This document shows, in pieces, positions 19,859 through 31,829 of a stretch of DNA of 64,000 nt; within the stretch, counting starts at the first letter, position 1; the number at the start of each line of letters is the position of its first letter. A program made the position numbers and the translations under genes. This DNA is from Gammaproteobacteria bacterium (GTDB lineage Bacteria > Pseudomonadota > Gammaproteobacteria > Enterobacterales > Psychrobiaceae), in contig JABSRU010000012.1 in assembly GCA_013214965.1 (NCBI GenBank), positions 39,470 to 103,469 of the forward strand, read 5' to 3'. The notes under the pieces are model-generated. The model ran no database searches. It had not been told where the DNA came from and saw only the letters and a list, made by a program, of their open reading frames with translations.

Positions 19859-20618
19859 CGTTAAGTAACCTGTCAATATAAGTCAATCTAATTTCATTAA
19901 ATTTCGTTCGGTTTTTATCAATTATTTTATCAATTATATCGACAATTTTCTTGTTAACACTTTGACGACTAAATAAAAATGACACTTCATTTTTATTTAC
20001 GATAAATGGATGCATTACTACATTATCAATCTCATGGTACCTTAAAAAAAGTAGCCCCGCGAGCTCATCTTCGATGGTGAAATCGACACGCTTTAAGCGT
20101 AGCATCGCCATACGACGATGTAACAATGGGATATTATGCTGAATAAAAGGTTTCACTTGATTAAATATTTCCCCATACTCATTACCGGTGTTAGCTGTCG
20201 CGGCATATCCCAGCTCTAGTAGCTGACTTAATGTCGCTTGATGAGCTGTTTTATCAACGTTTTTAGTGATAAAAATTCGAATCACTTCTTGACGATAGGG
20301 ATGAGAAAACCAACCAAATTTAGCACGTTCTTTATTATAACTGGCCGAAAATACCACATCAATATTGCCTTTTTTCAATTCACTTAATAAGCGAGTACTC
20401 GATGGCATTTTAATGTAGTCAAAGCAGATATTAGCTTCTTTGGCAATTACCTTTACAATATCAAGATCGATACTAAGTGTTAGATCGGAATCCATCAGAT
20501 GAAAGGGATTTAGCCGTTCGATCACTGCTATTTTCAATCTCGAATCACAGCTTGCATAAGCCTTATTCAACGATAATATCATTAACAAGGCATATATTAA
20601 AAATTGAACTAAGCTCAT
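19848..20618 (-). CDS. Periplasmic solute-binding protein, SBP_bac_3-like
   Basis: A 256-residue protein with a signal peptide (MSLVQFLIYALLMILSLNKA then YAS-C). It has the two-lobe outline of family-3 solute-binding proteins: an N-terminal strand LKIAVIERLNPF, DLDIVKVIAKEANICFDYIK, ELKKGNIDVVFSASYNKERA, and LLELGYAATANTGNEYGEIF. No ABC permease or ATPase gene is nearby. Such orphan proteins are frequent in Alteromonadales and may act as sensors or amino-acid binders rather than transporter parts. It is the first gene of a two-gene unit with the ENPP-like lipoprotein. Confidence 0.75.
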   Translation of the reverse strand: MSLVQFLIYALLMILSLNKAYASCDSRLKIAVIERLNPFHLMDSDLTLSIDLDIVKVIAKEANICFDYIKMPSSTRLLSELKKGNIDVVFSASYNKERAKFGWFSHPYRQEVIRIFITKNVDKTAHQATLSQLLELGYAATANTGNEYGEIFNQVKPFIQHNIPLLHRRMAMLRLKRVDFTIEDELAGLLFLRYHEIDNVVMHPFIVNKNEVSFLFSRQSVNKKIVDIIDKIIDKNRTKFNEIRLTYIDRLLNDDK

Positions 20619-20685
20619 AATTACGGGGGTTATTTCATTAGTATCGCTGAATAATAATACAAAACAAGGTTAAAAGTAAGCCTGC

Positions 20686-22347
20686 TTATATGAATTTTAT
20701 TGCGACCTCAAATTCCATATCCTGTTTTTTTATGGGATGTGTCAATTGCAGCCATTGTGCATGTAGATGTAAACGCGTGGCATTTTTACCATAAAGATCA
20801 TCACCAACAATCGGACTATTAAGACCTTGCACATGGGCACAATGAACTCGCAGTTGGTGGGTCCGTCCAGTTTCAGGAGTCAATGATAATAAGGTTTTAC
20901 CCTGTGTTCGTTCGATCACTTGCCATAACGTTCGTGCAGGTTTACCGTGTTGTTGACAGACAATTTGCCGTGGCCTGTCGTGTAAGTCGCCCCGTAATGG
21001 TAGGGAAATTTCACCTTGTTCCTCACCAATTTCGCCATCGACTAACGCCAAGTAGCGTTTTTTGATTGCTCGAGTAATAAATTGTTTTTGCAAACTTTTA
21101 TTGGCACGCTTTGTGAGCGCGATCACCATTAGCCCCGATGTTGCCATGTCGAGCCGATGGACAATTAACGGTCCCTCGGCATCAGGAAACTGTTGTCTTA
21201 ATCGTGTTAGTACCGAGTCTTTAATGTTTTTTCCGGGCACTGATAATAATCCGGCCGGTTTATTGATGATTAAAATGGCATCGTCTTGATAAATAATATC
21301 AATATCTTTGTCTTGCCCTGGGTTAAGGAGTAATGGGTTATCGTCCATTTTTAGTCCCAATAACATATGACTTAAGATTGGCTGACATTTACCTTGGCAA
21401 GCGGGATAAAAATTTCCTTGCTGGCGAATCTCTGATTTTGGCACCGCTCCCCACCAAAATTCAGCCATCGCGATGGGCTTAAGTTGGTGCGTAAACGCAT
21501 ATTGTAATAACTTGGGGGCAGCACATTCTCCTGCTCCCGCTGGCGGGATCACATTGGGTTGTTGGTTAAATAACTCGGCTAAGTCTTTTTCTTGGCCGCT
21601 AACATTCAAAAACCTATATTGCTGAAAAAGCTGTTGCTGCAATATGGCAGATGATTGTTTGCGCTGTTGCCGTAATCGACTAATTTCTTGATTAATTTGC
21701 TCTAAAGGCTGCTGCACGGTGTCAATTCGTTGCTGCCAGTAGATATTTAAATCACGAAGCTGATTTTTATGATCAATGCTTTGTTGGCTGAGCTGATTGG
21801 TCAGCGTTGTTAAATCGGCTTGATTTAACTCGGTTGCCGCTTGACGCTGCACCTTACGCTGCTTACGTCCTTGTGCCATGAGCTCTCGATGCGCTGCCAG
21901 CGCTAGTTCATATTGATCGGTGAGTTGTTTAAGCTGTGTTTGGTATTGTGATTTTTGTGGCAAATTTTCAAGCTCAAGCACTCGATCATTGATGTTATTA
22001 ATGATCTTTTGTTCGGTTAAGAAAAAACTATCTTTCACTAACATGTCATAGACCGGTGGCACAAAGTGGGGAATAAAATTGCTGTCTGCTAGTTTTCCTG
22101 AAAACGCGGATAAATATCCGAATTCGCCATCAGCATTCTCAACCACGAGTACCCCAAACATCTTACCTGAGCTCGAAAAATCATATTGCCATAGCGTCTG
22201 TTGTTCGAGATATTGCTGTAATTGCTTTGATGCCAACACACACAAAGGATCCGGCTGGTAGAAAAAAGGAAAGGTAAATTTTTCGGGCCGTTGATAATCA
22301 ACGATCGATTGCGTAAAAGAGGTGAAACAATTAGCTAGTGAGTGCAT
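20686..22347 (-). CDS. RluA-family pseudouridine synthase with N-terminal extension
   Basis: A 553-residue protein. The C-terminal ~220 residues are a full RluA-type catalytic domain: IINKPAGLLSVPGK, then VHRLDMATSGLMVIAL with the catalytic Asp, ALVDGEIGEEQGEISLPLRG, and GRTHQLRVHCAH. It converts uridine to pseudouridine in rRNA or tRNA. The first ~330 residues are an extension with a glutamine-rich coiled coil at about 110-250 and a conserved-looking CAAPKLLQYAF segment. This long architecture is known in Shewanella/Vibrio-type paralogues; its RNA target is unclear. Start ATG at 22347. Confidence 0.85.
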   Translation of the reverse strand: MHSLANCFTSFTQSIVDYQRPEKFTFPFFYQPDPLCVLASKQLQQYLEQQTLWQYDFSSSGKMFGVLVVENADGEFGYLSAFSGKLADSNFIPHFVPPVYDMLVKDSFFLTEQKIINNINDRVLELENLPQKSQYQTQLKQLTDQYELALAAHRELMAQGRKQRKVQRQAATELNQADLTTLTNQLSQQSIDHKNQLRDLNIYWQQRIDTVQQPLEQINQEISRLRQQRKQSSAILQQQLFQQYRFLNVSGQEKDLAELFNQQPNVIPPAGAGECAAPKLLQYAFTHQLKPIAMAEFWWGAVPKSEIRQQGNFYPACQGKCQPILSHMLLGLKMDDNPLLLNPGQDKDIDIIYQDDAILIINKPAGLLSVPGKNIKDSVLTRLRQQFPDAEGPLIVHRLDMATSGLMVIALTKRANKSLQKQFITRAIKKRYLALVDGEIGEEQGEISLPLRGDLHDRPRQIVCQQHGKPARTLWQVIERTQGKTLLSLTPETGRTHQLRVHCAHVQGLNSPIVGDDLYGKNATRLHLHAQWLQLTHPIKKQDMEFEVAIKFI

Positions 22348-22673
22348 AGTTTTTTCTATCGGATAACAGACGGATGATTTTAGCTGTTATACGGGGAGAT
22401 TTCACTAGCATTTTAAGAATACAATTGACGCAGCAGACTAAAGTATTGCTACTTGAACAGCAGGTCGCCGTAAACCTATCGCTACTTCAGCGGACTTCCT
22501 AATGCCACCGGCATTACGGTTCTGCCTGCGTTCGGGGCTCTGGAGCAGCATCTCGACAATTGCTCCTGCATTGTCCTAATAACTTACATCCATGTAATAA
22601 CCTGCTGCTCAAGCTTGCTTTATCAAATACCAATACTTACAATCAATTAAAATCCTAAGTTTCATTGCAGGAA
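22348..22673. repeat. Intergenic region with a nested palindromic element
   Basis: No gene is visible in these 326 bp. From ~22,431 to 22,613 the base composition rises in GC and several inverted repeats nest. CTTGAACAGCAGGT (22452-22465) pairs with ACCTGCTGCTCAAG (22600-22613) at 13 of 14 positions. Inside are AATGCCACCGGCATT (22501-22515), GGAGCA/TGCTCC (22542-22566) and TTACATCCATGTAA (22584-22597). This resembles a structured intergenic repeat or small MITE rather than an operator. Other copies in the genome would be expected but were not seen in this window. Confidence 0.55.
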
Positions 22674-24206
22674 TTAAATATCGAATTTAATTCCTTGGGC
22701 TAGTGGTAGTTCGGTTGAGAAGTTGATGGTGTTGGTTTGGCGGCGCATGTAGCCCTTCCAAGCATCGGAACCAGACTCTCGACCGCCGCCCGTTTCTTTT
22801 TCACCACCAAAAGCACCGCCAATTTCAGCACCAGATGTCCCAATATTAACGTTCGCGATTCCACAATCAGATCCCCAATGAGATAGGAATGTTTCGGCTT
22901 CACGCATGTTATTGGTGAAAATAGCAGAAGATAACCCCTGTACCACATCATTTTGAATGTCGATGGCGTTGTTAACATCACCACTGTATTTGATTAAATA
23001 CAAAATAGGCGCGAAGGTTTCATTTTGAACCATTTCATAGTCGTTTTGTGCTTCGACAATTGCTGGTTTAACATAGCAGCGAGACTCATAGCCGGGTCCA
23101 GATAACACTTCACCGCCACACAATAATTTTCCGCCTTGGCATTGTACTTTATCTAATGCTTGCGCGAACATTGCAACGGCTTGGGTGTCGATTAATGGTC
23201 CAACATGATTGTTTTCATCGAGTGGCGTACCAATTTTTAGTCCTTGATATGCTGTAATCAATATCTCTTTAACTTGGTCATAAATTGATTCATGAATAAT
23301 GACTCGACGTGTCGTGGTACAACGTTGACCCGCAGTACCAACGGCACCAAATACCGTGCCGGTAATTGCTAATTTGAGATCGGCATCGGGACTAATAATT
23401 ATTGCGTTGTTGCCGCCTAATTCAAGAATACTTTTACCAAAACGTTGCGCAACAGTCACACCAGCATGACGACCGACTCGGGTTGAGCCAGTGACCGATA
23501 ATAATGGCAGGTTAGTGTCATTTAACATTTTTTCACCAATGACATTACCTTCACCAATCACTAATGAAAAGATCCCTTCAGGCAGCTCATTTTCAACTAA
23601 TACATCCTTGATAATATTTTGACAAGCAATCGCTGTTAGCGGCGTCTTTTCAGAAGGTTTCCAAATGGTAACATTGCCACATATTGCGGCAATCATCGCA
23701 TTCCAAGCCCACACGGCAACCGGAAAATTAAAGGCAGAAATAACGCCAACGATACCCAACGGATGGTATTGATCATACATCCGGTGTAATGGCCGTTCTG
23801 AATGTAATGTTGAGCCATTCAATTGACGAGACAAGCCTACCGAAAAATCACAAATATCGATCATTTCTTGGACTTCACCAAGGCCCTCTTGGAGTGACTT
23901 ACCCATTTCGTAAGAGACTAATTCACCCAGTGATTGTTTATTTTCACGGAGTCGATTACCAATTTGACGAACAATTTCACCACGGGCAGGTGCGGGCATT
24001 CGTCGCCAATAAGCAAAGGCTTGGTCGGCGGTATCAACCACTTGTTGGTAATCAGTTAATGAACATTGATAAACACTCGCAATGGCTTTGCCGTCTGCTG
24101 GCGATGTGATATTAAATTGTCCCTGATCGTCGGTTTTAAGCCAAACTTGCCCCGTCGAAGCACCATAGTTTTGTGATGCAATACCGAGATTTTTAAGAAA
24201 TTCCAT
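22674..24206 (-). CDS. Alpha-aminoadipate semialdehyde dehydrogenase, ALDH7 (antiquitin) family
   Basis: A 510-residue NAD-dependent aldehyde dehydrogenase. It follows human antiquitin/ALDH7A1 closely: PAPARGEIVRQIGNRLREN, GEVQEMIDICDFSVGLSRQL, AFNFPVAVWAWNAMIAAICG, and the C-terminal GAFGGEKETGGGRESGSDAW. Catalytic Cys296 is in GTAGQRCTTTRR and Glu262 in LELGGNNA. ALDH7 enzymes oxidise 2-aminoadipate 6-semialdehyde (in equilibrium with piperideine-6-carboxylate) to 2-aminoadipate in lysine and hydroxylysine breakdown. It lies 14 bp downstream of the kinase/phospho-lyase gene, whose predicted product is exactly that semialdehyde. Start ATG at 24206. Family is firm; the pathway role is inferred from neighbours. 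Confidence 0.92.
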   Translation of the reverse strand: MEFLKNLGIASQNYGASTGQVWLKTDDQGQFNITSPADGKAIASVYQCSLTDYQQVVDTADQAFAYWRRMPAPARGEIVRQIGNRLRENKQSLGELVSYEMGKSLQEGLGEVQEMIDICDFSVGLSRQLNGSTLHSERPLHRMYDQYHPLGIVGVISAFNFPVAVWAWNAMIAAICGNVTIWKPSEKTPLTAIACQNIIKDVLVENELPEGIFSLVIGEGNVIGEKMLNDTNLPLLSVTGSTRVGRHAGVTVAQRFGKSILELGGNNAIIISPDADLKLAITGTVFGAVGTAGQRCTTTRRVIIHESIYDQVKEILITAYQGLKIGTPLDENNHVGPLIDTQAVAMFAQALDKVQCQGGKLLCGGEVLSGPGYESRCYVKPAIVEAQNDYEMVQNETFAPILYLIKYSGDVNNAIDIQNDVVQGLSSAIFTNNMREAETFLSHWGSDCGIANVNIGTSGAEIGGAFGGEKETGGGRESGSDAWKGYMRRQTNTINFSTELPLAQGIKFDI

Positions 24207-24220
24207 AGTTAACCTTATGT

Positions 24221-26554
24221 TTATTCGTTGTTTAATGTGATTAAACCTTGGCGTAATACAGCGATGAACTTATCGGCATCGGTGCTATTAAAAGCCAGAG
24301 GTGGTTTGATTTTTAAGATGTTATAAAACGGCCCTTCGGTACTCATTAAAATAAAGTGGCGTTTAAAGTGTTCGATTAACCAAGCGGTTTGCTCAGTTGC
24401 CGGTGTTTTAGTTAGTGGGTCTTCGACCATTTCAACCCCAATAAATAATCCTAAGCCACGGACATCGCCAATGAGATTAAATTGCTGTTGCAGTTGTCGC
24501 AGTTGATCCCGTAAATATTGTCCGGTGGTCAGCGCTTTTTGTTGCAGCTGTTCTTGTTCGATAGTTTCAAGCACCGCAAGACCAATGGCACAAGACACCG
24601 GGTTACCACCAAAGGTATTAAAATATTCCATGCCGGTGACAAACGCTTCGGCAATCGCTGGCGTGGTAATAACGCACGCCATTGGATGACCGTTGCCAAT
24701 GGGTTTACCCAACGTCACGATGTCAGGTATTACACCTTGCGTTTCAAACGCCCACATATGGCTGCCAACTCGCCCAAAACCAACCTGTACTTCATCGGCA
24801 ATACAAACACCACCAGCAGCACGAACCATTTGATAAACTTGGCTCAAATAACCATCAGGCATGATTATTTGTCCCGCAACCCCTTGCAGTGATTCACAAA
24901 TAAACGCACTCGGTGACAGATTTTTACTGGCTAAACTGGCAATTACATCGGCGACACTATTAGCATAGGCTTGCGCATTTTCTTGGGTATTACCGACATA
25001 TTTTCCACGGTAAGGATCCGGTAATTCCACTTTATGAACATGGGATTTTTCGCCTTCGCCACCGGGGCCATCAAATTTATAAGGGCTAGCATCGATACAA
25101 GCTGCAGTGTTGCCATGATAGGCGCCGTCCACCACTAATAATTGTGATGATGAGGTATAATTTTTGGCTAATCGAAAGGCTAATTCATTGGCTTCGCTGC
25201 CTGAATTAACAAACATACAAACACTCAATTCCTTGGGCATTGTTGCTAATAATTTTTGGCTGTAATTAACCAGATTATCGTGTAAGTATCGTGTATTAGT
25301 ATTTAACTTGGCCATTTGAGCTTGTCCGGCAGCTACAACCTTAGGATGACAATGTCCGACATGACAGACGTTATTAACCATATCGAGATAAGCTTGACCA
25401 CGCTCATCAAATAAATACGCTCCTTGACCACGAACAATTTTTAACGGCTGTTGGTAGCTCAGACTTAAGGTTTTACCTAAATGTTGCTGACGATAAGCAA
25501 TAATTTCAGCCTTGTGATGTCCCTGCTCTAACGGTTGTTGACACGCTTCGCTAATCTGACATTGCACGGCGTAGGTATTAGTCTCTGCAAACAGCTCAAG
25601 TAGTTGCCACGCAGGTTGAACCGACACCGAAAGGTACTGATTATCAGGTTGTTGCGCTATCGCCAATGCACTGTTACACACGGTTGTACATAATCTCAAG
25701 GTGACTAAGCTATAAATCACGCTCATTTCAGTGCTAGTCAATGGTTTTACCCCATGATAACTGGCAATAATGTGTTTCATCACCGTGATCGGTTGCTGCC
25801 GATTCATTATCGCGTAAGCGCAAGCAATGGCTAAATTATTGATAATATGGCTGTGAACCATATCGCCAAAATCAATTAAACCGGTAATAGCCGTTGGGCT
25901 GGTTTTATCGTCGATCAGAATATTATGGTCATTAACATCATTATGAATAACACCCTGCGCTAATTCACCGAGTAAATGAACCGTTTGACTTTGATATAAC
26001 TGTAAAAAATGTTCGACAATTTTTTGTTGTGTCGGTGGTAATAAGTGTTTTTTAGCTTGGCACACACGATAGCCTTGCGCTAAATCCCACTCCAAATAAC
26101 GGTAAGCACCGGGGTGCTCAAAATCACTACAACTGAGATCTAATGTCGCGACAAAATCGCCTAAACTAGCCCAAAGTTCGGTGCTTTGTTCAGTGACTTG
26201 GCCGTCACAATAAAAATCACCACTAAGATAACTTAATAATCGTAAACAATATTTATTGCCATGTTGATCGACTATCTCAGTGGCTAACTGGCCTTGCTGG
26301 TTGGCAATAACATGCGGCACTGCTATATGTTGGCTGGTTAAATGACACATCGCACTATTTTGCATTGCTAACTCAATTAGCGGTTCGCTGCTGTTGGCAA
26401 TTTTAACGATAAACTGACCGCTACCAGTGGTTAATCTTAAATTTTGATCACTGTAGCTTTCCAGTGCTTTTAACTCGCCCTGACATTGATAGTGTAAGCT
26501 CAATAATTTGCTAATTTGGTCAAAACTAAATCTCGGTGTCACTGAATTTGTCAT
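24221..26554 (-). CDS. Hydroxylysine kinase / phosphohydroxylysine phospho-lyase fusion
   Basis: A 777-residue two-domain protein. Residues ~1-335 are an aminoglycoside-phosphotransferase-like kinase resembling animal hydroxylysine kinase (HYKK/AGPHD1): HND at 204-206 with N211 (catalytic loop) and IDFGD at 227-231 (metal Asp). Residues ~350-777 are a class III PLP enzyme of the ethanolamine-phosphate/5-phosphohydroxylysine phospho-lyase group: SGSEAN 451-456, DEVQVGFGR from 587, PLP lysine K617 in [11 protein letters not shown], and [13 protein letters not shown]. The fused pair would phosphorylate 5-hydroxylysine and eliminate phosphate and ammonia to give aminoadipate semialdehyde. Phosphoethanolamine is the main alternative substrate; the ALDH7 neighbour favours hydroxylysine. 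It starts 19 bp after lacZ. Confidence 0.85.
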   Translation of the reverse strand: MTNSVTPRFSFDQISKLLSLHYQCQGELKALESYSDQNLRLTTGSGQFIVKIANSSEPLIELAMQNSAMCHLTSQHIAVPHVIANQQGQLATEIVDQHGNKYCLRLLSYLSGDFYCDGQVTEQSTELWASLGDFVATLDLSCSDFEHPGAYRYLEWDLAQGYRVCQAKKHLLPPTQQKIVEHFLQLYQSQTVHLLGELAQGVIHNDVNDHNILIDDKTSPTAITGLIDFGDMVHSHIINNLAIACAYAIMNRQQPITVMKHIIASYHGVKPLTSTEMSVIYSLVTLRLCTTVCNSALAIAQQPDNQYLSVSVQPAWQLLELFAETNTYAVQCQISEACQQPLEQGHHKAEIIAYRQQHLGKTLSLSYQQPLKIVRGQGAYLFDERGQAYLDMVNNVCHVGHCHPKVVAAGQAQMAKLNTNTRYLHDNLVNYSQKLLATMPKELSVCMFVNSGSEANELAFRLAKNYTSSSQLLVVDGAYHGNTAACIDASPYKFDGPGGEGEKSHVHKVELPDPYRGKYVGNTQENAQAYANSVADVIASLASKNLSPSAFICESLQGVAGQIIMPDGYLSQVYQMVRAAGGVCIADEVQVGFGRVGSHMWAFETQGVIPDIVTLGKPIGNGHPMACVITTPAIAEAFVTGMEYFNTFGGNPVSCAIGLAVLETIEQEQLQQKALTTGQYLRDQLRQLQQQFNLIGDVRGLGLFIGVEMVEDPLTKTPATEQTAWLIEHFKRHFILMSTEGPFYNILKIKPPLAFNSTDADKFIAVLRQGLITLNNE

Positions 26555-26573
26555 AGTCTTCTCATTTCACTTA

Positions 26574-29831
<3,258 letters not shown>

Positions 29832-29883
29832 TTATTTTACTTAACAATGATTTTAGTCGTTTGACTAAAACTCCTAGTGTATT

Positions 29884-29894
29884 TTGTCATACTA
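29884..29894 (+). promoter_or_regulatory. Weak operator-like site upstream of the GntR gene
   Basis: TTGTCATACTA resembles the inverted repeat of the GH63 site (its complement TAGTATGACAA contains TATGACAA). It lies ~35 bp before the regulator start and could serve autoregulation. The match to the full 23-base motif is poor. Confidence 0.35.
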
Positions 29895-29928
29895 AATTAA
29901 GATATTACTATTATTATAAAAGAGCATA

Positions 29929-30645
29929 GTGTTCATGCAGTCATCACATCGAAATTTAACCCAACAATTGGTTCACGAACTGGGTACTAATATTTTAGCG
30001 GGTAAATATAGTGCAGATGATGCAATGCCGTCCGAAGCAGATATCTGTGATCAATATGGCATTAGCCGAACTGCAACCCGTGAAGCGATCAAAATGTTAA
30101 CCGCCAAAGGGTTAATCAGCTCTCGCCCGCGTCAAGGCATCAAAGTGTTAGCCCTCAAGCATTGGAACCTATTTGATAGTGATGTGCTGAGTTGGATTTT
30201 AACTGGCAAACCTGACTTAAAGATGCTGCGTTATTTTTTACAGTTACGATTAGCTATTGAGCCTGAAGCGGCTTATTTAGCCGCGCAATATGCCAGCCCA
30301 GAGGCATTAAAAGAAATTGAAAGCGCCCTAGCCCGTATGCAGCAAGCTACCAACGGTTATGATGATAGCCATGAAGCAGACATTGAATTTCATAAGAGTA
30401 TTTTACGGGCTAGCAACAATCCTTTTTATCAACAGTTACAAGTCTTTATTGAAACAGCGCTTAAGGTAAATATCCGCTTTACCAATCGGATGAAGGCAGT
30501 CACCGAAGATGAATATCAAGCCCATGTCACCATTTTTGAACACATTAAAAATCACCGCGCTCAAGCCGCTTCAGACGCTGCGCTAATCACGCAAAAAGCG
30601 ACGCTTGCTATTGTTGATGACAAACTGAATAAACTCAAAAAATAG
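29929..30645 (+). CDS. GntR-family regulator, FadR/DgoR subfamily
   Basis: A 238-residue regulator. The N-terminal winged helix has LVHELGTNILAGKYSADDAM, then EADICDQYGISRTATREAIK and SSRPRQGIKVL. The C-terminal ~150 residues form an FCD ligand-binding domain (RLAIEPEAAYLAAQYAS, EADIEFHKSIL, HVTIFEHIKNH) with the metal-binding Asp and His positions present. It resembles E. coli DgoR, which senses a galactonate-pathway sugar acid. It is divergent from lacZ and followed by galT, and the 23-base motif flanks it on both sides, so it is the best candidate for the regulator of this locus. The effector is unknown. Start could be GTG at 29929 or ATG at 29935. Confidence 0.85.
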   Translation: MFMQSSHRNLTQQLVHELGTNILAGKYSADDAMPSEADICDQYGISRTATREAIKMLTAKGLISSRPRQGIKVLALKHWNLFDSDVLSWILTGKPDLKMLRYFLQLRLAIEPEAAYLAAQYASPEALKEIESALARMQQATNGYDDSHEADIEFHKSILRASNNPFYQQLQVFIETALKVNIRFTNRMKAVTEDEYQAHVTIFEHIKNHRAQAASDAALITQKATLAIVDDKLNKLKK

Positions 30646-30653
30646 TCGATTTA

Positions 30654-30677
30654 CGCGATAGTATGTTGACTATCGCG
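30654..30677 (+). terminator. Hairpin after the GntR gene
   Basis: CGCGATAGT and ACTATCGCG form a perfect 9-bp stem with a six-base loop, 9 bp after the regulator's stop. The following sequence is TCTCC rather than a T-run, so termination may be partial. Confidence 0.5.
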
Positions 30678-30705
30678 TCTCCTTAAAAAATTTGGATAAT
30701 TTATA

Positions 30706-30728
30706 TTGTATTATAAATATTATGATTG
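30706..30728 (+). promoter_or_regulatory. Predicted GntR-type operator upstream of galT
   Basis: Begins TTGTATTATAAATATTAT, then GATTG. Nearly identical to the lacZ site over the first 18 bases. It lies 36 bp before the galT start, in position to overlap a promoter. A second TTGTATGG half-site follows at 30726. Confidence 0.75.
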
Positions 30729-30764
30729 TATGGTGTGATTATCTACCTTAGTCTAATCGAGTTT

Positions 30765-31829
30765 ATGATGCAGCAAACTACTCCTCATCGTCGCTACAAC
30801 CCATTGTCTGATGAATGGGTGTTAGTGTCGCCACATCGTGGTAAACGTCCTTGGCAGGGTCAAGCAGAACAACACAGTGCTATAGTTAAAGCATCATATC
30901 AAGCGGATTGCTTTTTATGTCCTGGTAATCAAAGGATTGCCGGAGAACATAACCCTGACTATCGAGATACTTTTGTTTTTAAAAATGATTTTTCGGCGTT
31001 ACTGCCTGATAATTCCCAAATGGCTAGCCATGATGATCCATTATTAAAGCATCACTCTGTCTGCGGTGAAAGCCATGTCATTTGTTATTCTCCCGATCAC
31101 AGCAAAACACTGCCCTTGTTAACTACCACTGAAATTGAACGAGTAGTCACCACTTGGGCTGAGCAAATTTCAACCCTTGGCAAACGCTATGTTTGGGTTC
31201 AGGCTTTTGAGAACAAAGGGGAAATAATGGGGTGTTCCCAACCTCATCCCCATGGTCAAATTTGGGCCAGCGATTTTGTTCCCAATGAAATTGCAACCAA
31301 AGATCATCAGTTACAGGCCTATTATCAACAACATGGTACAAATCTGTTGCTCGATTATGTGCAACGTGAATTATCTGAGCAGGACCGCGTGGTGGTGGAT
31401 ACCGAGCATTGGCTTGCCGTTGTGCCTTACTGGGCAAAGTGGCCATTCGAGACGATGCTTTTACCGAAACAAGCCATTAGTCGTTTTGATCAACTTAGCC
31501 TCTGTCAGCGTCAAGATTTAGCCGTCGCACTTAAAGAATTGACTACGCGCTATGACAATTTGTTCGAATGTTCATTTCCCTATTCAATGGGTTGGCATTT
31601 TGCGCCGTTTGAACGCGATGACGAGGGACAATTACTCGACAGTCATCATTGGCAGTTACATGCCATATTCTATCCGCCATTATTACGCTCTGCGACGATC
31701 AAAAAATTTATGGTTGGCTATGAAATGCTCGCAGAAAGCCAGCGCGATATCACCCCAGAGCAAGCTGCTTCAATGCTACAAGCGGTTTCAGATGTCCATT
31801 ATCTTACAAGTGCCGAGGCGCAATCATGA
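30765..31829 (+). CDS. galT: Galactose-1-phosphate uridylyltransferase GalT
   Basis: A 354-residue Leloir-pathway enzyme exchanging UMP between UDP-glucose and galactose-1-phosphate. The active-site HPH (H161, H163) is in SQPHPHGQIWA; the zinc-site region CFLCPGN and the segment NDFSALLPD are present. RRYNPLSDEWVLVSPHRGKR is the classical N-terminus and supports ATG at 30765 rather than the TTG further upstream that leaves the frame open. Its stop overlaps the galK start (ATGA). First gene of galT-galK-galM-symporter. Confidence 0.95.
   Translation: MMQQTTPHRRYNPLSDEWVLVSPHRGKRPWQGQAEQHSAIVKASYQADCFLCPGNQRIAGEHNPDYRDTFVFKNDFSALLPDNSQMASHDDPLLKHHSVCGESHVICYSPDHSKTLPLLTTTEIERVVTTWAEQISTLGKRYVWVQAFENKGEIMGCSQPHPHGQIWASDFVPNEIATKDHQLQAYYQQHGTNLLLDYVQRELSEQDRVVVDTEHWLAVVPYWAKWPFETMLLPKQAISRFDQLSLCQRQDLAVALKELTTRYDNLFECSFPYSMGWHFAPFERDDEGQLLDSHHWQLHAIFYPPLLRSATIKKFMVGYEMLAESQRDITPEQAASMLQAVSDVHYLTSAEAQS

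Noticed and set aside
24518-24892. 124-codon frame opposite the aminotransferase domain
   Set aside because: Fully inside the phospho-lyase domain on the other strand; no start signal or family features.
24221-26554. Kinase/phospho-lyase read as an ethanolamine-phosphate pathway
   Set aside because: Not excluded, but acetaldehyde would not need ALDH7; the neighbours fit hydroxylysine better.
30726-30764. Extended N-terminus of GalT from an upstream TTG
   Set aside because: It overlaps the operator region and the added residues do not match GalT; ATG 30765 fits the family.
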